Positions 17,170 to 27,306 are shown, counted from the stretch's first letter. The stretch: DNA of 64,000 bases from CAWBRT01 sp963791145 (GCA_963791145.1 CAWBRT010000007.1:1-64000); one strand, 5' to 3'. Made by a program: numbers and translations. Notes: generated by a model from the sequence alone, not told the origin.

Positions 17170-18762
17170 ATGTCGAACTTTCTCAAGCTGCCTTGCGACG
17201 CGGCCCAGATTCGAGCCGCGGACTGCGGCCCGGGTAGCCAGACTCCAGCTTCGAAGCATTGGGTTCTGGTGGTCGCGATTCTGGGTTCGAGCATGGCGTT
17301 TATCGACGGTACGGTCGTGAACGTGGCTTTACCCGTGCTGCAGGCGGACTTGGGAGCGAGCATCAGCGAAGTGCAGTGGGTCATCGAATCCTATGCCTTG
17401 CTGCTCACCGCTCTGGTGCTGGTGGGCGGCTCGCTGGGGGATCAGGTAGGCCGCCGGACGACGTTCAGCATAGGCGTGGTGCTCTTCTCGCTGGCGTCAG
17501 TCTGGTGCGGTTTGTCTCCAGGCATTCACTCTCTGATCGTGGCGCGAGCGGTTCAAGGCATCGGCGCCGCCCTGCTGGTCCCGGGCAGCCTTGCTCTTCT
17601 CAGCGCCGCCTATCCCGACAGCGAGCGTGGACGCGCCATCGGAACATGGTCAGGCTTTACCGGCCTGACCGCCGCGGTCGGACCCGTACTCGGCGGATGG
17701 TTCATCCAGAAGCTTTCCTGGCGTTGGGCCTTCTTCATCAATGTTCCCATCGGCGTTATCGTTCTCTTGCTGCTGTTCTTGTGCGTTCCGGCAAAGCAAG
17801 AAAACAGCGCCAGTAAGCATGTTGACTGGCTGGGAGCGATCGTCGTGGCCGCGTCGCTGGCCGCCATCGTCTTCGGCCTGCTGGAGCTGCCAGCGTTCGA
17901 GGGGAGCAACGCGATTGTGCTTGTCACCCTGATCGGCGGCACGGTTGGAATGGTGTTGTTCGTTGTCATCGAGGCGAGGCAGCAAGCGCCCATGATGCCC
18001 GTGGACGTCTTCCACTCAAGAAACTTCAGTGGCGCCAACCTGCTAACCTTGCTCTTGTACGCCGCTCTGTCGGGAGCGCTGTTCTTCGTTCCGTTCGATC
18101 TCATTCAAATCCAGGGATACTCGCCGCTCGAGGCCGGTTCCGCCCTGCTGCCCTTCGTCTTTATCATGTTCTTCCTCTCCCGATGGGCGGGCGGATTGGT
18201 GGCGCGATATGGCTCCCGCCTGCCTCTCGCGGTTGGTCCGCTGATCAGCGCGCTCGGGTTCGTGCTCTTTGCCCTGCCCAGGATTGGCGGAAGTTACTGG
18301 AAAACGTTCTTCCCCGCGGTCTGTGTCCTGGGCCTGGGAATGGCCGTCAGCGTGGCTCCACTAACCACCACGGTTATGAACTCTGTCAGCCAGAGCCGGT
18401 CGGGCGCGGCTTCCGGCATCAACAATGCGGTGGCGCGGCTGGCCGGCCTGCTCGCTATCGCCCTGCTGGGTCTCTCGATTCAATCCGCCTTCAACGCGCA
18501 GCTGAGCGGGCGGATGGCCGCATTGAATCTGCCGGCGGCGCTGCGGGCAGCGATCATGCAACAGCAGGGTAAGCTCGGGGCAATCGAAATTCCCGGACCG
18601 GTCGAGAGCAGCCTGCGAGCTGCGATTCAGTACGCCATCGATGAGTCCTTTGTCGCCGCCTTCCGGCGCGTAGTTCTGATCTGCGCCGGGCTTGCCGTCG
18701 TGAGCGGATTGGCTGCCGCAGTCACAATTGTGCATGGACCCACGCCCGGACACAGCTCCTGA
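17170..18762 (+). CDS. MFS drug exporter, DHA2 (EmrB/QacA) family
   Basis: 530 residues with about 14 predicted membrane segments. DHA2 motifs include SSMAFIDGTVVNVALPVLQA (motif D1), LVGGSLGDQVGRRTTF (motif A) and GPVLGGWFIQKLSWRWAFFI (motif C plus the following helix). It exports hydrophobic compounds by proton antiport. No EmrA-type adaptor lies adjacent, so it may work without one. The start at 17170 gives a ~28-residue cytoplasmic lead; a shorter start is possible. Confidence 0.88.
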   Translation: MSNFLKLPCDAAQIRAADCGPGSQTPASKHWVLVVAILGSSMAFIDGTVVNVALPVLQADLGASISEVQWVIESYALLLTALVLVGGSLGDQVGRRTTFSIGVVLFSLASVWCGLSPGIHSLIVARAVQGIGAALLVPGSLALLSAAYPDSERGRAIGTWSGFTGLTAAVGPVLGGWFIQKLSWRWAFFINVPIGVIVLLLLFLCVPAKQENSASKHVDWLGAIVVAASLAAIVFGLLELPAFEGSNAIVLVTLIGGTVGMVLFVVIEARQQAPMMPVDVFHSRNFSGANLLTLLLYAALSGALFFVPFDLIQIQGYSPLEAGSALLPFVFIMFFLSRWAGGLVARYGSRLPLAVGPLISALGFVLFALPRIGGSYWKTFFPAVCVLGLGMAVSVAPLTTTVMNSVSQSRSGAASGINNAVARLAGLLAIALLGLSIQSAFNAQLSGRMAALNLPAALRAAIMQQQGKLGAIEIPGPVESSLRAAIQYAIDESFVAAFRRVVLICAGLAVVSGLAAAVTIVHGPTPGHSS

Positions 18763-18889
18763 GCGAGCGCGTGATCGAAATGCCGTTTGTGAAGGCGGTC
18801 AGCGAATAGCGGCAGCAGCCCGCAGGCGAAATCCTGATCCCGCAAAGCGGGAGAAGGACCTCTAGAAAAGACGAACTTTCGGGATTGAA

Positions 18890-18964
<75 letters not shown>

Positions 18965-19103
18965 GTAACTCAGAAAAGCTGTTTGCGAACGGAGGCTGGA
19001 AGGGCTTTTCACCGCAGTCCAGCAGCATCCCTTGCTTTGATACTAGCAAAGCCTACTCGTACTAGCAAAGCCCACTTGCGAGCTTCAAGCTAGCCGCGCC
19101 CGG

Positions 19104-20036
19104 CTACTCCAGTGGTTCTCCGCCGCCCTGGGTGCGCTTCGCCGTCCAAGCCCATTCGCGAGGGCCTTCCGTCATCAAGCCGTTGATGATGGCGTCGTCC
19201 GCTGTGGGCGTTTCCGGCGAACGCTCCGTTTGCCGGGAAGAAACCACTTGCGCGCTGAAGTGGCGCGGTCCGCTCTGGAATTCCAGCCGGTCTCCGCTGA
19301 GCAACTGGCTGGAGAACGGTTCTTCTTTGCCGTTCACCATGAGAGTGCCGATCAGTTTCTGAAACTCCTGGCGCAAGGTGAGCTCGTAGCGCTCGTTCTG
19401 CAATCCGTTGCTCACCGCCCATTGCCAGACGCCCGCTACTCTGGCCGGTACGATCCAGAGGAAGATGGCGGCGCCGTTGACGGAGTTGATCGTGTCCGGC
19501 TGCCAATCGCCCATCATGAAATCGTGCGAGACGACCGGCGTTCCCGGCTTCAACTGCCGCAGCAGAATCGGACGGAGCCTCACGTTCAGCGAAGTCAGCA
19601 GGTACAGCATGACCGCCGTCGCCTCGTGGAAATCGGTTTGGAACAGGTCTGCCTGCACGAACCGGACGCGCCCCGCCACTCTGGCGGCTCGGGCATTCTC
19701 CTTGCTTTCGGCGATGCGGTCCGGATCGATATCGATTCCCACCCCGCGTGCGCCGTAGCGCCGCGCGGCGGTTATGACGATGCGCCCGTCGCCGCAACCC
19801 AGGTCGTAGACCACGCTGTCCTTTGCGACCTTCGCCATGCGGAGCATCTCGTCCACCACCGCCTGGTCGGTTGGCACGTAGATCACGTCGGGCGTTCTTG
19901 TCTGCGGGCCGAAGCCCGGCGCGGCCAACAGCAGGCAAAACACCAGCACGCCCAAACACCGGGTCCAGCGCCGCAGCTGAACACCCCGGTCGCTGCCACG
20001 GCCACCATTACCACTTCTGGACTGGATGTTGTTCAT
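19104..20036 (-). CDS. Exported class I SAM-dependent methyltransferase-like protein
   Basis: 310 residues. A signal or anchor sequence (CLGVLVFCLLLAAPGFG) precedes a Rossmann methyltransferase core: motif I is VVYDLGCGDGRIVITAARR, the acidic loop is GVGIDIDPDRI, and motif II/III is VRFVQADLFQTDF. The C-terminal ~100 residues form a separate domain. A SAM-binding fold outside the cytoplasm is puzzling because SAM is not expected there. It may be membrane-anchored facing inward. Proteins of this layout recur in bacteria but their substrate is unknown. Confidence 0.75.
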   Translation of the reverse strand: MNNIQSRSGNGGRGSDRGVQLRRWTRCLGVLVFCLLLAAPGFGPQTRTPDVIYVPTDQAVVDEMLRMAKVAKDSVVYDLGCGDGRIVITAARRYGARGVGIDIDPDRIAESKENARAARVAGRVRFVQADLFQTDFHEATAVMLYLLTSLNVRLRPILLRQLKPGTPVVSHDFMMGDWQPDTINSVNGAAIFLWIVPARVAGVWQWAVSNGLQNERYELTLRQEFQKLIGTLMVNGKEEPFSSQLLSGDRLEFQSGPRHFSAQVVSSRQTERSPETPTADDAIINGLMTEGPREWAWTAKRTQGGGEPLE

Positions 20037-20122
20037 GGCCGCCTCCTCCAGAGCATGCGATCAGCTAAGGTTTCGCGGAATGGGTGCGTCGTTATCTCTC
20101 TGTTACCGGGAATCGAGCAACG

Positions 20123-20223
20123 AGGTTTCAAAGTTTCAGAGTTTCAAAGTTTCAGCGAATTGCACGAGCTATGAGAATTGAGCATACTTTGAAACCCTGA
20201 AACCTTGAAACCTTGAAACCTTG
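20123..20223. repeat. Facing 8-nt-period arrays (GAAACCTT type)
   Basis: The left half consists of AGGTTTCA/AAGTTTCA/GAGTTTCA units. The right half is the reverse complement type: CTTTGAAA, CCCTGAAA, CCTTGAAA, CCTTGAAA. About 30 nt separate them, so the transcript could fold into a long hairpin. It lies between the methyltransferase start and the aldo/keto reductase stop. Confidence 0.8.
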
Positions 20224-20233
20224 TGTCGTCTTC

Positions 20234-21079
20234 TTACAGCATCGGCAAGTTTCTGGGGCGAGGGCCGCGCGGAAACGCCTGGTCGATCTGCGCCAGCTCC
20301 GCTTCGCTCAAAACAATTTTCGCCGCGCCCGCATTCTCCTCGACGTGAGCCGGGCTCGATGCCTTGGGAATCGTGAACAGCGACGGACGCCGCAGCAGGA
20401 ACCGCAGAGCCACCTGCCGTGGAGTAGCTCCGTGCTCGTCCGCGATTTTCTGCAGCAGCTTTCCTCCCGGCGTTCGCGGGCTGGGGAAGCTGCCGTGGCC
20501 GTAAGGGCTGTAGGCGACGACGGCCACGCCGTGCTGTTCACACCAGGGCAGCACCGCGTGTTCGATGGCCCGCTCCTCGAGGTGATAGAGCACCTGGTTG
20601 CAAGCCAGCCGGCCCTCGCCGGCAACGGCCAGTGCCTCGTCCAGTTCGTCCACGTCGAAGTTGCTCACTCCCCAACTGAGAATTTTTCCCGCCTGGCGCA
20701 ACTCCTCGAAAACGGCGAAGGTCTCCGCGAACGGGTGACTGCCAGGCCAGTGCAGCAGGTAGCAGTCCAGGTGATCGGTTTTCAGGTGTGCCAGCGAGCG
20801 CTCGCAGGCGGTGATGGTTCCCTTGCGGCTGGCGTTACCGGGCAGTACCTTGGAGACCAGGAAGACCTCGTCGCGCCGCCCGGCGATAGCCTCGGCTACC
20901 AGCGCTTCGGCGGCTCCCGAGCCGTACATCTCCGCCGTATCGATGTGCGTAGCGCCCAGTTCGAGGCCGCGGCGCAGCGCGGCTATGGCGGCCTTGCGGT
21001 CGCCGGTCTCGATGTACCACGTCCCCTGGCCGATCTCCGGCACCGGTTTACCTTTCATCCCGAAGGGCCGTTTCTCCAT
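20234..21079 (-). CDS. Aldo/keto reductase
   Basis: 281-residue NADPH-dependent reductase. The catalytic tetrad is visible: Asp in THIDTAEMYGSG, Tyr in the same segment, Lys in LVSKVLPG and His in CYLLHWPG. The cofactor loop IPKASSPAHVEENAGA is near the C-terminus. Catalytic residues appear intact, but the substrate is not predictable. The start is ATG 21079, which excludes a 38-residue extension without homology. Confidence 0.87.
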   Translation of the reverse strand: MEKRPFGMKGKPVPEIGQGTWYIETGDRKAAIAALRRGLELGATHIDTAEMYGSGAAEALVAEAIAGRRDEVFLVSKVLPGNASRKGTITACERSLAHLKTDHLDCYLLHWPGSHPFAETFAVFEELRQAGKILSWGVSNFDVDELDEALAVAGEGRLACNQVLYHLEERAIEHAVLPWCEQHGVAVVAYSPYGHGSFPSPRTPGGKLLQKIADEHGATPRQVALRFLLRRPSLFTIPKASSPAHVEENAGAAKIVLSEAELAQIDQAFPRGPRPRNLPML

Positions 21080-21560
21080 GTTTTTTCTCCATCGTTTGCT
21101 GCGTAGATTAGTTGTGCCGCGACCAACAGGCGGATCAAATGGTAAAATGTACCAGGAAGCGCCTTGCCGGGCCAACCTTGGTGTAGTTTCCATCCTGGCC
21201 AGCGCAGTACGGGCGCTCGCGAGGGACTCATGGTCCCGTGCCAGCCGGAAGCCTTAATAACCGTATAGGTAAAGTTTTCCCGCCGAAATACGGCTATCGC
21301 AATTGTTTTCGACTTGCATCCAAGTAAACCGGAAGCTACTATTGGGCATCTTCCGGCACGCACGTTCCGTGCGGCATGCCTAGCGTTGCAAGGCATCCCA
21401 ACTAGCGTGAAATTCGAGCTTGGTGGGCGATTCTGCCAGGGCGCAAGCGGACAGAGAAGCGGTTCCCTCGACATGGCCAGCCAACCCGCTCGGCGTGGCC
21501 TGCGGCGGACGCAAAGATCAAAGATCTAATTTTGCAGTACAACAAAGAGACACCAACAAT

Positions 21561-22289
21561 ATGAATAGTGGACCCAACCACCCTTCCGGGGGTTCCGGAG
21601 GAAAAGGGCGCAAACGGCGTCGGGGACGCAGAAACCAGCCCGTGCAGGCGGCACAGGGCGGCACCCAGCCGCGTCAGCCGCAACGCCATGGCCCATCTCG
21701 TGGCCCATCCAACGTTCGTGGGGGGAGACGCCCGGGCACCCGGCCTGCTCCCAGGTTCCAGGACTCTCACCTCTACACCGCCCCCATGGATCACAACTAC
21801 CGCACCGCTGATAACGGCAATGGCTCCAGGGGCGGCGGTGGCGCCCGCTTCATGCATCCGGAGCTGGAAGCGCTGCCCGCCACTCATCAGAACGGAGCGC
21901 CGCGCATCTTCGCCTTCGTCGACGACCTGTTCTTCCTGGCCAAAATCCAGGAGACCGCGCGCAAGCTGAACGTCAAGGTGCAGTTCGTGAAGAGTGAAAA
22001 AGAAGTCCTGGATTCGACCGCCGAGAGCGAGCAGGCGCCCTCGCTGATCATCATGGACCTCAACAACGCCTCCGTGAAGCCCATTGCCACCATTGCCAAG
22101 CTGAAGTCGAAGTTCAAGAAGCAGAGCAACATTATCGGCTTCCTCTCGCACGTGCAGGGCGATCTCAAGCTCAAGGCGCAGGACGCCGGTTGCGACATGG
22201 TGCTGCCGCGCTCGGCCTTCTCGCAGAACCTGCCGCAACTGCTCCGCCGCCACGGCTCCTCCACCGAGCCTCCGGCGTCGGGCGCATAG
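21561..22289 (+). CDS. Basic, disordered N-terminus fused to a receiver-like domain
   Basis: 242 residues. The first ~85 are low-complexity Gly/Arg/Pro/Gln with GRKRRRGRRNQ, likely nucleic-acid binding or disordered. The rest (PRIFAFVDDLFFLAKIQETA, then SLIIMDLNN and ends with AQDAGCDMVLPRSAF) follows a response-regulator receiver fold. The usual Asp (in MDLNN) is present but the conserved Lys is not obvious, so it may be a pseudo-receiver. The start is ATG 21561. Function unknown. Confidence 0.65.
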   Translation: MNSGPNHPSGGSGGKGRKRRRGRRNQPVQAAQGGTQPRQPQRHGPSRGPSNVRGGRRPGTRPAPRFQDSHLYTAPMDHNYRTADNGNGSRGGGGARFMHPELEALPATHQNGAPRIFAFVDDLFFLAKIQETARKLNVKVQFVKSEKEVLDSTAESEQAPSLIIMDLNNASVKPIATIAKLKSKFKKQSNIIGFLSHVQGDLKLKAQDAGCDMVLPRSAFSQNLPQLLRRHGSSTEPPASGA

Positions 22290-22364
22290 CCGCGGCAACT
22301 GAGTCCAATGCTCAAGCTGGCGGAATCCAAATGCACTGACTCGAACTCCGGAGTCAGGTCTGTC

Positions 22365-23219
22365 ATGCCGCTCACTCGCGCCTTCGAAGAGGAAGAGGTT
22401 TCGCCCGACATACGGCGTATCTTCGCCGAGATTCGCACCAACTTCGACCTGCCTTTTGTCCCCGCGCCTTTCAAGCTTCTGGCCGGGATTCCCGAATACC
22501 TGCGCCTGGTGTGGCATGACCTTGGGCATGTCGCCTGCTCGCGCGAATTCCGCTCCGCCGCTTCCGTTTTGCAGGAGTTCATACGCTCGGAGGCCATCGC
22601 CGCCGGCTGGCGCCTTGGCAACCAGGAGCGCGCCCTGGCTGAGCAGAAGATCTCTACCGACGACACGCTGGTGCTCTCCGGCGTCATCGGCGTCTTTAAC
22701 CGCGCCTACCCGGCCCTGACCCTGTTCCTGCGCCTGATGCAACTCGGCTACTCCGGCGGACAGAACGGGCGTGTGTCCACCGCTAAAATCTCCCCCGCAC
22801 TCTCCCGTCTGGTCTCTCTAAACGTGCCCAACGAGCGCGAGGCCGGGCTGCGCGTCTGGCTGCTCTACGCCGAGATGAAAAGCACTACCGGCGACAAGCA
22901 TGTCCCCGACCTTTTCCGCGTGCTCTCGCCCTTTCCCGGCTATCTGGCCTCCGCCTGGATGGATATGAAGCGCCTGCTGCGCGACAAAACTTTTCAGCAT
23001 GCGCGCGACGAGGTGGCCCGCCGCACCGCTTCTCTGGTGACCGGCATGCCTGTGCGCGAGCATCGCGACTCCGCCAGAAACCTGGCTCCCGAACGATGGC
23101 TGGAAGTGGAAGAGACAGTGGATAACTACGTTCGCCTGCTTCCCCTCTACGCCCTGCTCAGCGCCGTCTGGAGACGCTCCTTCGCCATCGAACAAGGCAC
23201 GGCGCGCGCCGCCTCCTAG
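22365..23219 (+). CDS. DehI-like halocarboxylic acid dehalogenase family protein
   Basis: 284 residues. The sequence has the two-fold alpha-helical pattern of DehI-family proteins, with VSPDIRRIFAEIRTNFDLPF and FKLLAGIPEYLRLVWHDLGH near the N-terminus and SPFPGYLASAWMDMKRLL in the second half. DehI enzymes hydrolyse 2-haloacids, but I cannot confirm catalytic residues, so the activity is not assured. The start at 22365 is preferred (AGGT 6 nt upstream); an earlier ATG at 22308 is possible. It precedes mutL by 180 bp. Confidence 0.55.
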   Translation: MPLTRAFEEEEVSPDIRRIFAEIRTNFDLPFVPAPFKLLAGIPEYLRLVWHDLGHVACSREFRSAASVLQEFIRSEAIAAGWRLGNQERALAEQKISTDDTLVLSGVIGVFNRAYPALTLFLRLMQLGYSGGQNGRVSTAKISPALSRLVSLNVPNEREAGLRVWLLYAEMKSTTGDKHVPDLFRVLSPFPGYLASAWMDMKRLLRDKTFQHARDEVARRTASLVTGMPVREHRDSARNLAPERWLEVEETVDNYVRLLPLYALLSAVWRRSFAIEQGTARAAS

Positions 23220-23222
23220 AAG

Positions 23223-23320
23223 CAGTTTCAAGTTTCGAGTTTCCAGTTGAGCCGTTTTGCGGGCCCATTCGACTCGCTTCGCTCACCGCCCGGAACGTGA
23301 AACGGGAAACGTGGAACGGC
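23223..23320. repeat. 7-8-nt-period arrays before mutL
   Basis: An 8-nt-period array (AGTTTCAAGTTTCGAGTTTCC) at 23223-23250 is followed at 23291-23320 by a 7-nt-period one (GGAACGTGAAACGGGAAACG). Confidence 0.65.
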
Positions 23321-23402
23321 AAAGATACATTCCTGTGCGCCGGAACACGTATTCCATAACCCCTATCCCCTGACTCCTAATCCCTGTAAACTGAAACCGC
23401 CC

Positions 23403-25416
23403 ATGGGACGAATTCACGTACTCTCCGAGCACGTTGCCAACAAGATCGCCGCCGGTGAAGTCGTCGAGCGTCCCGCCTCGGTCGTCAAGGAACTGCTGGA
23501 GAACTCTCTCGATGCCGGCGCCGCGCGCATTCGCGTCAACGTCGAGGCCGGTGGCAAGAAGCTCATCGAGGTCATCGACGACGGCTGCGGCATGGTGCGT
23601 GACGACGCTCTGCTGGCCTTCGAGCGCCATGCCACCAGCAAGCTGAAGAACTCCGAAGACCTGCTCTCCATCTCCACCCTGGGCTTCCGCGGCGAGGCCC
23701 TGCCGTCAGTCGCCTCCGTCAGCCGCCTTCGCCTGGAGACGCGCTCGGCCGACGAGCCCGGCGGTACCGTCATCGAGATCGCCGGCGGCAAGATTCTCAA
23801 GGTGGAGGAGGCGGGGCTGCCCGCGGGAACCTCCATCGCCGTGCGCGATCTGTTCTTCAATACCCCCGCCCGAAAAAAATTTCTCAAGGCGGAGTCGACC
23901 GAGCTTTCGCACATCGCCTCGCTGGTCACGCATTACGCCTTGGCCCATCCGGAAAAGCACTGGGAGCTGCACACCTCCACCCATGCCATGCTGGTCGCCG
24001 CCCCGGTGGCCTCGCACGCCGACCGCATCTATCAGATCTTCGGCAAGCAAACCCTGGAGCAGTTGCTGCCCCTGGCCGCTACCGTTCCTCTGGACCATCC
24101 GGGTCTGCCGCAGCGTCCCGCGTGGGCTAAGCGTGACGCAGAGAGTTTGGAGCCCTCGCCCGGTGACTTGCGCCTGCACGGCTTCGTCAGCAAGCCGGAA
24201 ATTCAGAAGCTCAATCGCAATTCCATCTTTATCTTCGTCAATGGACGCCTGGTGCGCGACCGTCTCATCCAGCACGCGCTGACCGAGGCTTATCGCAACA
24301 TCATTCCGCCCACCGTCTTTCCCGGTGGTTTTGCTTTTTCTGGAGATGCCGTTCACCGAGGTGGATGTGAACGTCCATCCCTCCAAGACCGAAGTCCGCT
24401 TCCGCCAGCAGACACTGGTGCACGACTTCGTGCGCGACAGCGTGCGGGCCGCCCTGATGCGGGCCCGTCCGGCGCCGCAGTTCATGCGCGAGATTCACGC
24501 TCAGCCCAGCGCCGCTGCCGCTCTCAGCCCCGGCGCGGGATTACCTTCCTGGCCCGCAGGAGAGGGCGCGTCAAATTCCGGTGTCGCCCATGCCGACGCG
24601 GAGCCGTTCTCGCTGGCCGCCCCCGGCGTCCCTTCGCGGAACGCGGGCTTGCAGTTCGGGGGTAGCTTTGCCGTGGAAGCGAATGCCGCCGTGCCGGTTG
24701 CCCGCTTCGCTCCGCAAGGGTTCGGCTCGCAGATTCAGCAGCCGGTGCCGGTGAGCGCCGGCGAGTTTCTTCCCGTGCACGAAGCCCAGTGCGGCCCGCT
24801 GCTCGACCTGCCTGAGGATGGCGTCGATCTCTCCGCGCTTTCATCGCTCACGCCCATCGGGCAGATTCGCGACTCGTTCATTCTCGCCGTCAATCCGCAC
24901 GGCCTCTGGATCATCGACCAGCACGTGGCCCACGAGCGCGTGCTTTTCGAGAAGCTGTTGCGGGAGCGCCTGGAGCAGCGCGTCGAATCGCAGCGCCTGC
25001 TCATGCCGCTGATCGTCGAGCTCACTCCCGGGCAACTGGCTGTCTTTGCCGAGATCGCCGCCGAGTTGGAGCGCAACGGCTTCGAAGCCGAGCCCTTCGG
25101 GACGCGCACCCTGGCCGTCAAGACGGCGCCCTCCGGCATCGATCCCGGTGAGGTCGAGCGCATGCTGCACGAGCTGCTCGAGCAGCTCGAGAGCGAGCGG
25201 CAGGCCATCAACCTGGAGAAGGTCCGCACCCGCATCGCCGCCTCCGTCGCCTGCCATGCCGCCATCAAGATCAATACGCCGCTGGATACCGCTAAAATGG
25301 AATGGCTGCTGCGCGAACTGGCGGCCACGCGCTACCCGATGAGCTGTCCGCACGGCAGGCCGGTCGTGCTGCATTATTCCGTGAAAGACATTCAGAAGGC
25401 GTTCAAGCGGATTTGA
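23403..25416 (+). CDS. mutL: DNA mismatch repair protein MutL, endonuclease type (one frameshift)
   Basis: ATPase and nicking endonuclease of mismatch repair. The GHKL ATPase motifs are complete: VANKIAAGEVVERPASVVKE, VIDDGCGM, FERHATSKL and GFRGEALPSVASV. The C-terminus carries the endonuclease motif DQHVAHERVLFE (DQHA-X2-E-X4-E type), ACHAAIKIN and CPHGRPVVLHY, so it should cut DNA itself, as in bacteria without MutH. One extra G near 24326 shifts the frame within VFPVVLLFLEMPFTEVDVNV. Corrected length is about 670 residues. No mutS lies nearby. Confidence 0.93.
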
Positions 25417-25465
25417 GATTTCGGACGATTTAAGATTTCAGATTGAAGATTGAAGATTGAAATCG
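25415..25465. repeat. 7-nt-period AGATTGA array
   Basis: AGATTTC and AGATTGA units (three AGATTGA copies in a row) directly follow the mutL stop codon. Confidence 0.65.
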
Positions 25466-25480
25466 GGCAGTGTATCAGGG

Positions 25481-25618
25481 TACGGCTTCACAGGCTGCGG
25501 AAAAACGCCCCGAAGCAACAAGCGAGGCGCTACGGATGTGGATACCATGAGATCATTCAACAATATCTTGTAGCGTGCGCGACCTGAAATCTGTTTTTCT
25601 GCAGCCCGTTCAGCCGTG
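25481..25618. repeat. ~138-bp MITE-like element, copy B
   Basis: Inverted relative to copy A at 1363-1505. The ends are TACGGCTTCACAGGCTGCGG and the complement of CACGGCTGAACGGGCTGC, each continuing into (G/A)AAAAAC. The interior segment GAAGCAACAAGCGAGGCGCT matches copy A, and overall identity looks near 80%. A GGGCTTTAGCCC hairpin lies 12 nt beyond the same end that carries hairpins in copy A. Confidence 0.75.
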
Positions 25619-25630
25619 CCGTCCGGAGTC

Positions 25631-25658
25631 AATAAGAATGCGGGCTTTAGCCCATGGG
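25631..25658. repeat. REP-like half unit, locus 3
   Basis: AATAAGAATGCGGGCTTTAG followed by CCC: the second hairpin of the REP-like unit, directly beside MITE-like copy B. Confidence 0.65.
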
Positions 25659-25666
25659 TCTACATA

Positions 25667-26605
25667 ATGACCGACAAAGAACTTCTAGACTCGCGCAGCG
25701 CGAAGTGGCACACGGCCGGAAACCCCGTGTGCACGCTGGAAGAGGCGCGGGAGTTCATCGAGTCGGTGGGTTTCTGCCTGATGTATCCGCTGCGCCCGCC
25801 GGTCTTTGCCCCTACCTTCATCGGCGCCTACGCCGGCACGGACCGCGATCTGCCGACCTGGCAGCACGCCTTTGCCGATCCCCGCGCGCCGCAGGCCACG
25901 GAGTTGATGGTGCGCCTGCTGCGCCAGAAGTTCGCCTTTGAAGCCAATCCATTCGGCGAGACCAGCCTGCTGGTTGCCGCCTCGGTGTTCTCTTACTTCT
26001 ATGGGCTGGTGGGCGACCGCAACCCGCGCCACGCGCCCAAGACCGATTCGCGCTCCGAGTACTCGCCGCTGGCGGGGCACGTCTTCGAAGCTATTCAGCG
26101 CAAGGGGCCGATTTCCAAGCCGCAGTTGAAGGAGCTGCTGGGCGGCGATCTGTCGAGCGCCGCTCTCGACCGCGCTCTCAACGAGCTGTGGTCGCGGCTG
26201 CGCATCACCCGCGTCGATTACAAGCCCGAGGCCGGCGCCTTCTGGGATATTCTTTTTCGCTGGTCGCCCGAGCCGGTGCGCGAAGGCATGAACGTATCGT
26301 TCTCCGAAGCCTTGACCGCGCTGGTTTCCAAATACCTGGATTGCGTCGTGGCCGCCGAGCAGAGCGAAGTCGAGGATTTCTTCGCCCACTTCGTCGCGCG
26401 TTCTCGTGTGCGCGATGCCATCCATGCCCTGCTGGCCGCGCGCGAACTGCAGTTCGTGCACGTCGGCAGCCACTCTTTGTTGCAGATCACACCAGTGCGC
26501 GAGGCGACGCAACACCTTCCGCGACCGCCGCGCCCTAAGCCGGAGAATCGCAAAGGCGCCCCGGTCCCGCCGCGGCCGGCCGGACCGACCCAGGAGAAGC
26601 AATGA
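25667..26605 (+). CDS. Conserved hypothetical protein with a predicted winged-helix region
   Basis: 312 residues. I do not recognise the family. The N-terminal part (TLEEAREFIESVGFCLMYPL, then RPPVFAPTFIGAYAGTD) is followed by a likely winged helix at about residues 135-185 (VFEAIQRKGPISKPQLKELL, then SSAALDRALNELWSRLRITR). The C-terminus is Pro-rich and basic. The helix-turn-helix layout suggests DNA binding, perhaps related to the YcaQ/AlkZ group, but that is a guess. It overlaps cmk by 4 nt (ATGA), so the two are translationally coupled. Confidence 0.6.
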   Translation: MTDKELLDSRSAKWHTAGNPVCTLEEAREFIESVGFCLMYPLRPPVFAPTFIGAYAGTDRDLPTWQHAFADPRAPQATELMVRLLRQKFAFEANPFGETSLLVAASVFSYFYGLVGDRNPRHAPKTDSRSEYSPLAGHVFEAIQRKGPISKPQLKELLGGDLSSAALDRALNELWSRLRITRVDYKPEAGAFWDILFRWSPEPVREGMNVSFSEALTALVSKYLDCVVAAEQSEVEDFFAHFVARSRVRDAIHALLAARELQFVHVGSHSLLQITPVREATQHLPRPPRPKPENRKGAPVPPRPAGPTQEKQ

Positions 26606-27306
26606 CTTCTCCAGGCGCGCGCCGCAAGCTGGTCATCGCCATCGACGGTCCGGCCGGAGCCGGCAAGAGCACCATCGCCTCCCGCCTGGCGCGCAAGCTC
26701 GGCTACGTCAACCTGGAGAGCGGCGCCATGTATCGCGCCCTCGGCCTGAAAGCCATCGAGCAGGGCGCAGCCGTCGACGATGAAGCGGCGATGAAGGCGC
26801 TTGCCGATCGCTCCCGCATCGAACTGCAGCCCACCGGGAACAACAACCGGGTGCTGCTGGACGGACGCGACGTCTCCGAGCGCATTCGCGAGCGCGACGT
26901 GGCTGATGCCGCCTCTCGCCTCTCCGTTCATCCGGCGGTGCGCCAGTGGATGGTCGCCCGCCAGCGCGAGATGGGAACCGAGGGCGGCGTCGTGATGGAA
27001 GGACGCGACATCGGGACCGTGGTCTTTCCCCACGCCGAGGTGAAGATTTTTCTCGACGCCGATACCAACGTGCGCGCCAGCCGCCGCATCCTGCAACACA
27101 ATGCCGCCGCCGATCCGGAGCGGGCGGCCAAGCTCAAAGCCGAGTTGCAGGAGCGCGACCAGCGCGACAGCACCCGCGCCGTGGCTCCACTCGTCGCCGC
27201 CCCGGACGCCGTGCACATCGACTCCAGCGCGCTCTCGATCGAGCAGGTCATCGCCGAGGCCGAGCGCATTGTCAACCGGAAACTGGCCGCGCTCGGTGCG
27301 AAGTAA
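26602..27306 (+). CDS. cmk: Cytidylate kinase
   Basis: 234-residue cytoplasmic kinase that phosphorylates CMP and dCMP. Walker A reads AIDGPAGAGKSTIASRLAR. The substrate-binding region includes NLESGAMYRALGLKA, LLDGRDVSERIR and VMEGRDIGTVVFPHAEVKIF. The conserved ERDQRDSTRAVAP near the C-terminus binds the nucleotide. Length is normal. Confidence 0.95.
   Translation: MTSPGARRKLVIAIDGPAGAGKSTIASRLARKLGYVNLESGAMYRALGLKAIEQGAAVDDEAAMKALADRSRIELQPTGNNNRVLLDGRDVSERIRERDVADAASRLSVHPAVRQWMVARQREMGTEGGVVMEGRDIGTVVFPHAEVKIFLDADTNVRASRRILQHNAAADPERAAKLKAELQERDQRDSTRAVAPLVAAPDAVHIDSSALSIEQVIAEAERIVNRKLAALGAK

Noticed and set aside
20123..20223. CRISPR-like array
   Set aside because: Units are 7-8 nt with no spacers and no cas genes are nearby.
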